DNA of 64,000 bases from Neoceratodus forsteri (taxonomy: Eukaryota > Chordata > Ceratodontiformes > Ceratodontidae). The translations under genes and the position numbers were made by a program. The notes beneath the pieces are model-generated. The model was not told the DNA's origin. It did no database searches and saw nothing but the letters and a program-made list of their open reading frames with translations. The stretch lies in NCBI GenBank assembly GCA_016271365.2, contig CM028129.1, positions 430,670,501 to 430,734,500 on the forward strand, given 5' to 3'. Positions 20,301 through 31,113 of this stretch are shown here, piece after piece. Every line of letters starts with the position of its first letter. The stretch's first letter is position 1.

Positions 20301-23300
20301 TATAGTAGTCCAATCCTGACATTGGTGGCAGCAGAAAGGGCATTGATATGGGAATGGAAGGAGAGTGCCGATCAAAGGTAATGCCCAGGTACTTGTAGAT
20401 GGAAACCTGCTCAATGGGGTTTCGTGTGCTAGACAGTATCACGAGAGGAGCACCACTGGCTTTGCTTTGGCGATGTGAGAAGAGCATAACTTTGGTCTTT
20501 TTAGGTTCAGGACTAACCTTCGTGATGTGAACCAATGCTCAGCTCCATCAAAAGCTTGTTGGAAGGTGGCCTGGGTGTGTTGGGGTTGGGGTCAGCAGCG
20601 AAGAGTGCACAGCGTCATCCATGAGAGGAGGATCTTACTTGGGCAGGCCAAGGGAGGAGTTGAGGTAGAGACTGAAGAGGAGGGCCTAAAATGGAGCCCT
20701 GGTGAACCCCAGAGCGGACAGGTCGTGTGTCAGATAGGGTGCTATTGCTTTTTACACACTGAGTTCTGGCAGAGAGGTAGCTGGTGAACCACGCAAGGGG
20801 CCGGGGAGAAACCAAGGAATCTGAGGGAGTCAAGCAGGAGAGGATGGCAAACCGTGTCAAAGGCCTTGGAAGGTCAATGAACACGGCACCGGCAGGACTT
20901 CGGCATCAAGAGAAGAGTGCAGGAAGTTGGAGAATTCAAGTAGCTCAGTTGTGGTGCTGTGACCTGCATGAAAGTCATGCTGTTAGGGGCACAAGATATT
21001 GTGCATGGCCAGGTATTGACAAGCTGGTTGGCAACTACTTTTCAAGGGCCTTAGAGAGTGGGGGAGGATGGAGATGGGTCGATAGTTACCTGGGGACGCG
21101 ATCGCCACTCTTTAGGATGGGAGTGATGATGGCAGTTTTCCATGTGCTGGGAACCGCCCCAGGCACAGATAGTGGTTGAGCAGCTCAGTAAGTGGGACCA
21201 GGATAGCATCCAACGTCTGCCAGAGTAGCCTAGTGTCCAGTAGGTTGGCGCGGGTTGTTACTACTAACGGCTTTTTCGGAAGGAGTCTAGCCTCCAACGG
21301 GAGATGGTACGTAGGTAGAAAGGAGGTCTCTGGAGGTGGGCAAGAGTGCTACTGGGATGGGGTCAAAGAAGTTACTGGGCAGGACTAAACTCAGGTCTGA
21401 GAAAGTGTGGTTTAGGCAGTCTGCAATGGCAGGGGGTCAGAGCAGACAGTGCCATTAAAGGAGAGTTGAGAGGGGGTGGATAGTGGGATTTCCCATTCAG
21501 CTTCTTTATTATCCCAAAGTTTCTAGCCAACCCCAGGAGAGACAAAAGCAGATTAGTAGTACTGGGCTTTGGCCTGTCCAGATAGCCCAAATATACTTGT
21601 TGCACTCAGCGTTATGCAGCTTGCCTATCAGCTGTTTGCCAGATTCCACAGCAATGTGCCTAGGTTGTCTCTCATTTTAAGTTTGTGAAGGAGGGAGGAG
21701 TAGCCCAGGGCATGTTTAGCTTTTGGCGCGATTTCTAGTGAAGGGGGCATAGAGGTCACTGGCAGTGTTAAAAGTGCAGTGAAAAATCCAGTGCCTCGTC
21801 TATGGACGGTGCAAGCCTGATTGGGACCAATCCAGTTGTGAAGGTACAGTTTAAGGCGTTGCAGGCCACCTCGGAGTAGGCGATGTCACTGGGTGGTTTG
21901 TGGTGCAGGTTTGCTGTTGGCAGCAGACCAAGAAAATATGACCAGGAGTGGTCACTAAGTGAGTTGGGAAGTACACTGATATTGAGGCACCCTCTGAGGG
22001 CGGTTGGTAATGGTGATATCCAGGAGGTACTAGAGCCAGTAGAGGGTTGAATCTAGTTGGGGTGGTGACAAGCTGAGACATGTCAAGAGCGACGAAGATA
22101 TCTCTGGTTTGGGAGGCCGTGGCAGAGAGCCAGTTGATATTCAGGTCACCAACAATTATCTGGGCCATTTGGGTGGTAGGCCAGAGGTAGTCAGCAAGCG
22201 CCTGAATGGTGAGGTCTTGCTTTCTGGGGGAATATGAAGCAACGGTGAGAAGAGTGGGCCCTTGCCAGGATGGGAGTTGAATTTTTAGCGTGAGGCTTGT
22301 GCCCCATTATCAAGTTTGGGTGCTGGAAGTGCATGTCAAGGAGGAATCACATGTGACAGCACAACCACCTCCGCGCTTACCCACCCGATCTTCCCTGAAA
22401 AGTGTGTAACCAGGGAGGAGATAAAGGAGTCAAGGGTGGATTTGGATAACCAGGTTTCGGCAGGTGTGGCAATGTATGGCTGGTGCTGAGTAACCCAGCA
22501 TTGGAATGCAGCAGCCTTCTTAGGAAGCTGCAAATATTCATAGAAGCTATGCGGAGCCCTAGAGCCTGGGCAGGCTTGTTCATAAGTTGGGCATGGGGAC
22601 AGGTTTGGATGAATGTCACCTGATAGAAGCAACAGGAAGATGATTAGGCTCATCACAGCCTGGTAGTGATTGTGACTTAGTAGTGATTAGTAAACTAGGT
22701 AGGCTCGGGATGGGTCAGAAGTTGGTCAACTGGGTAGGCAGAATGGTTGATAGGCAGAGTGAAGCGTGGTGGTAAATGGGTTACAGTCAGTAGAGATCAC
22801 GAGTCATAAGTGGGGCACCTCAGGGATCAGTCCTGGGGTCAGTTCTCTTCAATATCTTCATCAGTGACATTGCAGATGGACTGGAGGGTAGGTTTGACAG
22901 TTTGCAGATGACACAAGATCTGCAATAGAGTAGATGATCCAGATGGGGTGGGCAGAATGAGAAGAGATCTGGATAAACTAGCAAAATGGATGGAAGAGTG
23001 GCAACTGGGGTTTGATGCAAGAGTACAAGATCATGCACACAAGGAAGAGAAACCATGAAGCCACCTATAGGCTGGGAGGGAGTTGCTGGCAGTCACAAGG
23101 GAAGAAAGAGACTTGGGCATCATCATCACTGATGACCTGAAATCATCTAAGCAGACCACTAAAGCAGTAGATAAGGCTAGGGGGATGTTAGGGTGTATAG
23201 TAGGGTATCACAAGTCAGAAGAAGGAGGTAATAATCCCTCTTTGCAAGACACTGGTTAGGCCCCATCTGGAGTATCATGTGCAGTACTGGAGGCTACACT

Positions 23301-23810
23301 TCATAAGGACATTAACCAAATTGAGGCAGTCCAGAGAAGGGCAACCAAAATGGTGCAGTGACTGCATCAGAAAACATATGAGGACAGATTAATGGAGCTC
23401 AATATGTATATTCTAGAAGCAAAGGAGGAGAGAGGTGATATGATCGAAACATGCAAGCACCTTAGAGGCATTAACAAGGTGAAAGAGTCTAACATGTTTC
23501 AGTATAAGAGAAATAACAGGACAAGGGGACACAGCATGAGATTAGAGGGAGGCTGTTTAAGGGTAATGTGGAGGAAGTTCTTTTCACAGAAAGGGTGGTG
23601 GATGCATGAACGGCGACTCAGGAAGTGGTGGATATGAATACAGTGCAGGGCTTCAAACAGGCATGGGATAGGCATAAGGGAGCATTACAGATGAGTATGA
23701 ATAGATAGGCCATTGACAGAGCAAGGCCGATGGCACATTTTAAGGTAGAAAAGAAATGGGCAGACTGTATGAGCCTTGGTCCTTATCTGCTGTCAGCTTC
23801 TATGTTTCTA
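17366..23810 (+). mobile_element. CR1 LINE, near full length, split by an L2 insertion (CR1-a)
   Basis: The CR1 body runs 17366-19437 and resumes at 22690-23810. The first part has a 5' region (17366-17565), endonuclease remnants (IMGDFNMPDTAWS near 18125) and reverse transcriptase up to YLDFSKAFDTVPHRRL. The block VDKAMGPDDIHPRVLNEL lies in an 82-codon open segment at 18999-19247. After the insertion it continues with GAPQGSVLG, DLGIIITDDLK and the C-terminal block RATKMVQ...YEDRLMELNMYIL, open at 23392-23637. It ends with TTCTATGTTTCTA at 23810, the CR1 3' signature. Many stops and frameshifts are present and nothing can be translated whole. Confidence 0.9.
19438..22683 (-). mobile_element. 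L2-clade LINE inserted in CR1-a (L2-a)
   Basis: TGATTA flanks the insert exactly (19432-19437 and 22684-22689), and excision restores the CR1 reading CTGATTAGTAAACTAGG. The 3' tail is the ATTT-rich run at 19438. Reading the minus strand from 22656: a hydrophobic leader LLLLSGDIHPN, endonuclease blocks (ETWL-like near 22460, IIVGDLNINWL near 22160), reverse transcriptase blocks (FIDL near 20880, SYLSARTQCVKSNSTLSDTR, GVHQGSILGP near 20700), SIYKYLGITFD near 20400, SVLSLIDYGLPIY near 20250 and a C-terminal APSWFNSLPANI near 19900. All frames are broken. The element is close to full length at 3.25 kb. Confidence 0.92.
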
Positions 23811-24764
23811 ATAAAAAATACAACACTGTCCACCAGATGAATAGGAAGTTCCTGGCCGGAATTACCCTTGGAGTTACAACACTAAATGTGGTCAGAGAAC
23901 TGTACACTGAGTGAGCAATAACAACAAGTTCAATGAATGCAGGGAGCAAAACCATCCATGGAAACATTGAACTATAATGAAGAACAAGCTATGATGGTTA
24001 CTGGTATTACTTAATGGTGATAATTTTTATACATAGATAATGGGAGTTTTATACCGTGTTACAACTGCCCAGTTGCTATTTTGGTTTCATCCTGGTGGTT
24101 GTAATTAGTAGCAGTCAATCAAGTTCCACCACAGAAAGCTTGTTGGTGCTTAGTCTGTCTGTGGGTGGGCTGAACATCTCACCCAACATGGTGGTTCCGT
24201 TACCTAGCACCAGCGCTCAAGCTTTGCCTCACACTGTGAGGTAGGTAACTTTTAAATATTTTGAATATCTGTCTCGTTGATACTACCTTCACAACATCAA
24301 AAATCTATCTGGTTGATACTGCTGCTCATACTTTTCAGTAGGGCTTCCACACACAGTGTGGCTATACCAACGGACTGCAAGTTACTAACTTAAATTATTA
24401 CGGTTCACACTGTAATGTAAAAAATTAATGCCTGTACTGAAGAGGAAGAGACAGGCAGTGTGTGTGTGTGTGTCTCTTTCTCTCTGTATCTGACAGAAGT
24501 GTTGCACTAACTGGCTGAACTGTGCTGAAAGAAAAAAATGATCACCAGTAATTAAATAAAATAAAACTGGTGGATGTGTGTAAAACCAGAATTTTACACA
24601 CACCCTTGGTAAAGTTCTTTTTTATGAACCCCCTGAGCTTCACCCTCTGGGTCTATGTAGCATCCCACCTCGGGTGTAATATTCTGGTCACACACACACC
24701 CATGTATTATTCTATATATAAAAATTTTGTGCTTAAAAGGGCACTCTTCAGGGGTACAGGATGA
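23811..24764. other. Unassigned region with a GT microsatellite
   Basis: The only recognisable feature is a (GT)n run at about 24459-24474 followed by CT-rich sequence. No coding or RNA signal was seen. Confidence 0.5.
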
Positions 24765-25540
24765 GTTAGTCAGGGTTGTGTAAAATCAACAACCTTGTGG
24801 TTACTGACCAGTCTACAAAGAGTCCCATTAATACCAGGACTGCTGGAGCAGGTATGTGAAGGCATATAACAGCCATGCAGAATTGTACAATATTGAGAGG
24901 CTAAAAAGGGGCCCACACTTGCATATAAGTCCTGTTGATGACTAAGGGCATAGTGGACCCTCTCATAGCTTGTCACTTTGTCTTGCTTGAGTAGCCATTC
25001 CATGAACGTGGCAGGGGAAGTTCTACCTCCAGTGTCTGAATATGATTCTTTTCAGCAACTAGTGCTCCTTGGAGCCAATGTATAGTTGGACAGGGAACCC
25101 TGGACTGATGCCTGTGCCTTCAGTTATGCCCAACATTACTAAGGAGGAGTAAGGATCAGGCCTGGGCATGTGAGGGTTCTACCTGGAGGACTCAGAGCAA
25201 AACTGTTGCAGCCCCGGGCAGGACCATAGGATATAAGGGATATTACCTCCTGAGGAGGTACTACATCTCCAGCAGGCATCTAAGGGTGCCAGTCCCCACT
25301 GGAGGAGCTTTTGCAGTGTTCTGTGCCACCTGTGCAGAATCTTAAATGAGTAAAGTGACTGTGTATCACTCAGAGTTGCTTTAGACCTCCCAGCAGGAGT
25401 CCCACTCACACCGAGAGCTCGTACCCAGTTCCGTGCTCCATGTTGCTTGGAGCTTCTGCATGACAGGTGGGCCCATGTCACATAATTTCTTGTATGTGTG
25501 ACTGGCCCTTGGATGATTCACCATGTGGCTATTTAAATAG
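24765..25540 (-). mobile_element. L1/Tx1-type LINE, ORF2 C-terminal fragment
   Basis: The minus strand reads LYSFKILHRWHRTLQKL, then CWRC (Cys codons inside 25263-25274) and NIPYILWSCP (25215-25241). This is the same C-x2-C-x-H-x4-C end as in the fragment nested in Harbinger B, but with Tyr in place of His. Downstream, a block near 25000-24770 (MEWLLKQDKVTSYERVHYAL) fits the extreme C-terminus. The window's two L1-type fragments are divergent and not recent copies of each other. No poly(A) tail or target duplication was found. Confidence 0.7.
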
Positions 25541-26814
25541 TAACCGCGGTGTGGCTTGACTGCCTGGCATTTCCTTTGCCTTATGCGCTTGACTGAGTTC
25601 TTAACAGCTGCAAGTGCAGCTATTTTCTCACTATTTGGCACCCTCCTGACATCTCTCCTACCCCCAAGCTCTTCAGGGATTACATTTGTCACCAGAGTGG
25701 CAGCTCGGATAGGTGGAGGGAGGTGCTCCTACACTGACCTACTCTTCCTCTAAAGAGGTCCTGTCTTCCCATCTCTACCCACCAGAAGACAGGCCGCTGC
25801 CTGAGCTCCATAGGGGTTGGAAGTAGAAAGTGCCACCCTGGGACTTTCAGTTTCATGCATGGTTACTACGCTAGCTGTAGCAGCAGTCCCAGCTAGTCCT
25901 CCTCCTCACACTCTACCTCCCTGCCTTCAAAAATCTTGGGCCCAGGCACCACCACCACCACTAGACCCCAGAAAAAATATTCTAATTTTGTTTAATTACA
26001 TCGGCCACAGGACACCAGGAAACTAGCCCACCAGAATTATATGAATCAGTGACCTCAATGGGACAACTTTAGCCCCTGGACCACCAATACTTAATTATTT
26101 TAATAATACTGGGTCACTAGCCCAAAAGAGTCCCCGCAAGCCCAACGGGCTACTGTTTTAAATTAATTTTCTAAGCTACATATGTGGACTTTATTATAGC
26201 CAATTACCTTAAGGCAGCACTAACCTGTTTCTGGCAAAAGTGGGGCCCTGTTAGTCGAGCTGTGGCTTTCATTGTTCACAAAGGTTGTCTAAGCAGTATA
26301 TAAATATGCTTTGAAAACTGTCCCAATAGATTTGTATGGGCATGCCACCATGCTTTCCCTGCTTAGACATTGCAAAACATCTGAGCAGAGGGACAGGGCC
26401 AATGGACCGAGAAGTGGAAGGGATCGGCTGGCCATGGGTTTGGCTCGGTTACAATTCCTTTCCTCCCAAACAGGACATAGTACAAAATTCTGCATTAGCC
26501 AGAAACAAACTAATGCTGCCATAGCGGGCTATGGAGCCCAAATAGATAAAATAAAGCTATGGAAATTTACTTTAATTACAGGCCACTAGGCCATCTAGGG
26601 GTGATAAGTGGTTTTGCTGAACCCCCCACCAAATAATAATTTCTCTTTTCTTTTCCTTTCCTTTCTGTTTATTTGTTATTTTTCTTTCTTTCTCTATATA
26701 TCTCCTTTTTCTACTCCTATGTGACCTATATCCCTTCCATATCTCTTGCTCTCTGTCTCTGCTCTCACTACAGTATTTTCTCCATATAAATCTATTTTCT
26801 CTTTACTCTAACAG
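25541..26814. other. Unassigned region
   Basis: Open frames at 26289-26589 on both strands overlap and share no family features. A CTTT-rich stretch at about 26640-26700 is the only simple-sequence feature. The segment up to about 25700 might belong to the upstream part of the L1 fragment. Confidence 0.45.
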
Positions 26815-29800
26815 GTCTTTATTTATTTATTTATTTAATTATGACTTTGGTAACTGGGTAGGTGCGCTGATCCCAGGGACCATTTTCAGGCATGACACGG
26901 GCCACAATACAGTGGCACAGAAGTAACATAAACAGCAATGCATAGAACGGTGGACAGTTTGACAATAATAATAGGTTACAATAGGTCACAAGATATAAGG
27001 TAGCAGAATGCATAAATCCACATGATACAAGGTTACATAATACAATGATCCACTCAGCATGTACATAGTTAAGAGAAAATACATATAAATTTGATATACA
27101 GCAAGTTGCTCTGGAGATAAGCAATATCCTCAAGGAGCAGAACGAAAAGGATAAGGTGGGGCTGGTGAGGGGCGAGAGGGAAGGGTGGAAGAGGAAGGGA
27201 AAATGGATGCCTAACAAAGGGAGATGTATAGGCACTAAACTCATGTGGTATGGGCAGGCAGGAAAAATGAGGGACTACCAAGTGAAGTAATGGCACCTGG
27301 AAGTCACCAGGAGCCAGTCTTTGAGCGAGATTTGAACTGGCAGTGGCTGACACTGGAGCAAATCTTGGCAGGCAGTTTATTCCACAGCATAGGGGCAGCC
27401 ACCAACAAGGCTCTACCACCCATATTGGTGGATACCTGGGAATATTCAGAGGGGGATTCTGTTTGGCGGAGGCAACAGTGTACAGTATGGACCTTGAGGA
27501 TGGCTGCAAGGGGAGATTCCTGCCCAGTATGGATGGCGGAATCAACCATGCAGCAAAGAGCGAGTTGAAGAGGCCTTGCAGCAGAAGCCATCCTAACAAG
27601 CTGTCAAGGACACAGAGGTGTGTAGTGAAAGGGGACAGCAAAGGCGTAAATGACAGAGCACTATTGTAGGCAGAAAAGAGATTGGCCATAAGGGTTGTGG
27701 ACGTCCTAGCGTAGATGGGGAGCAGTAGTCCAGAATTGGGAGTAGATTTCCTGGATGATGGCAAGTCGGGCCTCCAGGGGGAGGTATTGCCAGAATCTGT
27801 AGGCAGCACCTAATGTCTGGTGAAACTTTCAACCAGTGAGTTGATGTGATTAGAGATAGAGAGGAGAGCGATCGGGTAGGACTCCAAGGTATTTAAAGGT
27901 ATTGACATCTTCAAGGGCTTGGCCATCAGGGGAGACAATGTTGAGAGGGGTGAGTTTTGGATTTGGTTAGGAAGGGCTTGGATCTGAACAGCATGGATTT
28001 CATTTTTAGCATTAACCTGGAGGAGGTTATCCACAAACCAGTTGTGGGCCACAGCATAGTTTTGAGTAAGAACAGAGGAAATGCAGGCGAGGATTTGTCA
28101 CTGTGAGAAATACGACATGGTCAGCATAGAGGAGAGAGTGGCATTTGAGACTGTCCGAGGGAAGGGAGTTAATAAATAAAGAGAATAGAAGGGACCCAGA
28201 ATAGAACCCTGGGGACACCTGTCAAGGCGGGCTGGGTGGGGCGAGCGAGCAGGTCCAATACACACAAATTGGGTATGATGGTGAGGTAGCTCTTGAACCA
28301 GTTTGTAATCTCTTGAGAACAGCCAAGGCACCATAGTTTGGAGAGAGGAGGGCATAGTTGACCATGTCGAAGGCTTTAGAGAGTCCATGAAGACTGCACC
28401 AGTGGCATTACCATGGTCCATGTTTATGAGGATGTGGTCAGTCAGTAGTGCAAGAGCAGTGGTGGTCAGAATGGTTCTTGTGGAAGCCATGCTGTTGGCC
28501 ACTCAGGAGGTCGTGTTTGCCCATGTACTCAGCAAGCTGGCAGTGGATAGCCTTCTCGAGTAGTTTACTAAGGTGGGGAGGATGGAGATGGGACGATAAT
28601 TGTCCAATGATAGAGGGTCACGGCTTTGAAGATGGGAATCACCTTGGCAGTCTTTCAGGGTCGGGCATGAGGAGGAGGAGGTTACGGTGAGATTAAAGAT
28701 ACATGTGAGTGGTTCAATGATGACTGGGGATAGGCCATCAGCCCCAGGAGCCATGATTTGGGAGGCTTTTGAGGAGCTTAGCAGTGTCAGCAGTTGAGAG
28801 GCTTTGAAATAGAATGGGGGATTAGAGAAGTATGGTAGGGCCGGGTGGGGTTGACAGGGGTTTGAATGGGGACCGAGTACCTATTGGCTATTTGGAAGTT
28901 TACTTAGACACATGGATGGGTCAGAGAATTTGTCATTGAAAGCCCTGGGCCACTTCAGAGGGTCCATAATAAGGCTGTCTGGGGAGGTTAGTTGCAGGGT
29001 GCCCTACTGGAGTTGGGGTTCAGGAGGGAGCTGATGGATGACCGAAATTTCCTAGGGTCACCAAGGTTAGCCTATTGGGAGATTATGGAAATGAGTCTAT
29101 TTCAGGCCCAGATGTTTGCATAGATTCCTCCGGTGCCTATAGGCATCCCAGAGGGCAAAGGAGGGAGCTGTCTTGTAGGTGGGCCAAGCTCGATCCTATC
29201 CTTCATAAGGGTAAGGAGGTCTTTAGTGACCCAGCACGAGCAACCGCCTCTGACTCTTCTTGTAGTGATGGGAAAATACCTTCCTGTAGGGTCAAAGGGT
29301 ATGTGTAAATAGAGTTACTGCTGAGTCACATAAGAAAGTGAGTATAGGGCAGACCAGTCCAGAGACCATGACTCGAGGAGGTTTGTGGTGTTTGGGCTGC
29401 GAAGTTCCAGAATGACAGGTATTTGGGAGGCAGACATTTAAATGTAGATGACTAGAAGAGATACTGAGGGAGTGGTCACTGATGGTGTCCACCATAGTAC
29501 CAACATGCAGTACACAATCATCCCTGTTTGTGATTATCCAGTCCAGAAGGGTCTGAGTGGCTGTATGTGGGTTTTGTCTGGTGGGGAGCATGATAGTCTG
29601 GACCAGGTTGTGTTGTTTTAGGTAGGAAATGTAATCCAACTGGTGGAGACTCAGCTAGTTTAAATTTAAAACCCCGAGGAGAATGGAGTCTCTATGAGGG
29701 ATAAGGAGCTCAGGCCCAAGAGGAAGCTGTTCATACCTCAGTTACAGTGGTGGGAGGGTTGTAGCAGCAACCTATGAAGAGTTTCTTACTGTTTCACAGG

Positions 29801-30230
29801 GTTAGTTCTGAGAGGAGCCATTCATTAGGTGAGCTTGGATCAGAGCAGAGGACAATGTTAGCTAAGAGGGGTTCCCTAATGTATGAGTGCAACACCACCT
29901 CCCTTTTTTTTGCCTGCCCTATCGAGACGCAGGGAGGAGTACCGCAGGTTCATATATGATGGCGACAAGGTGGGATTTAGCCAGGTTTTGGAAAGTTCTA
30001 GGATGTGGGGCTTGTCTAGCAGGATCCACAACTCCAAATCAGGGAACTTGGGGAAGACTGCATATATTAATGTAGGCAATCTTCAGACCTGGGGCTTTAG
30101 CCAGATGCTGGAGGTGGAATGATGTGGGAGTTAGGTGGTCCAGGGTTGCATTCAACATCTCCGGCTAGAAGGAGAAGGGATAGCAGGAGTATATAAGGGC
30201 AAGAGGGAACAGTAGGTCTGACAGGAAGAT
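26815..30230 (-). mobile_element. L2-clade LINE, near full length, with canonical 2A-like motif (L2-b)
   Basis: The tail is an (ATTT)n run at 26818. Reading the minus strand: a hydrophobic leader ending SLLLLAGDVECNPGP (NPGP codons 30136-30147), LKIAYINICSL, an endonuclease block with KTWL near 30000 and KKKGGGVALIH near 29890, LLDWIITNRDD near 29550, NYRPISILPTL near 28590, GSILGP near 28200, YADHVVFL at 28105-28128 and a C-terminal WNKLPAKICSSV near 27380. The palm motif reads YADH rather than YADD, so the second catalytic Asp is lost. Frameshifts are frequent. The 5' boundary near 30230 is approximate. Confidence 0.88.
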
Positions 30231-30284
30231 GACTGTTTTCCCATTGGATAAGTATTACTCTACATCTAACTTTTCCTATCCTTC

Positions 30285-30410
30285 CTGTTTACTTCCTAAG
30301 AGCTATGGATCCTTTGTGACCCCTTTCCTATATTTTATTTTACAGGTCCAATGGATGTCATCCCTTCAAGACTCCTGCCTCTGGCTCCCTAGTACCAGGT
30401 AAGATATTCT
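30285..30410 (-). repeat. Dispersed repeat shared with 40400-40510
   Basis: On the minus strand this contains TACCTGGTACT, ACCTGTAAAA and AAGGGGTCACAAAGGATCCA in the same order as the plus-strand copy at 40400-40510. It is an interspersed repeat of unknown type. Confidence 0.55.
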
Positions 30411-31113
30411 ACATATTAACAATACTTGGTGGGTTTACTATAATGGTCCGATTGTATCTGTTTGTGTGTGTGTCATTTTAATGTAATACATACCACTGTA
30501 CTTTTTCCATTCCATAAAGCTTTTAACATGGCAGTTGACACAGGCGGCTCTTAGCCCTACCTCCACCTCCCATGTCTGGCACTCACCTCCCCAGATCCAC
30601 TGAACCCAAAGCCTCCCATGGATTGGCTTGTGTCACAGTCAGGAAGGAGAGGGACATCCCACCGGTGACTCCACATCCAGAGTTGGGCCAGTGGTCCAGG
30701 TGACTGCATGGGATGGAGGTTGTCAGGCAGGGCTTCACAAAATCTGTGAAGACCGTTTTTCCATTTTCTCCGCTTAAATCCTGCCACAGTGGCATGAAAC
30801 TTGTGTGTGTGTGTGTGGAGGTGCACACATGCTATGGAACCATGGCCTCCTCCATTCAATGTCACTCAAGATTCCAGCATGCCCCCAACTTCTACCTTGA
30901 GGCAGCCAAGGCCAAGTCAGCCTGCCTTTCTACCCCTGCAGAGGACAGTTATTTGACAAATGCTCAGTTTCTTCCTCCATCTGAACCCTCGTGAACCCAA
31001 GCTTGTTTCCAAACTTGGGTTGCCTGCATGGTGGGAGGTAAGGCACACAGTGCCTCAGCCCTCCATGCCACTGGGCCAGTCTCATACCACTGCAGTTGTT
31101 TGATTACATGAGG
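30411..31113. other. Unassigned region
   Basis: A minus-strand open frame (30557-30865) shows no domain. A short GT run lies at about 30802-30819. No repeat family was recognised. Confidence 0.45.
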
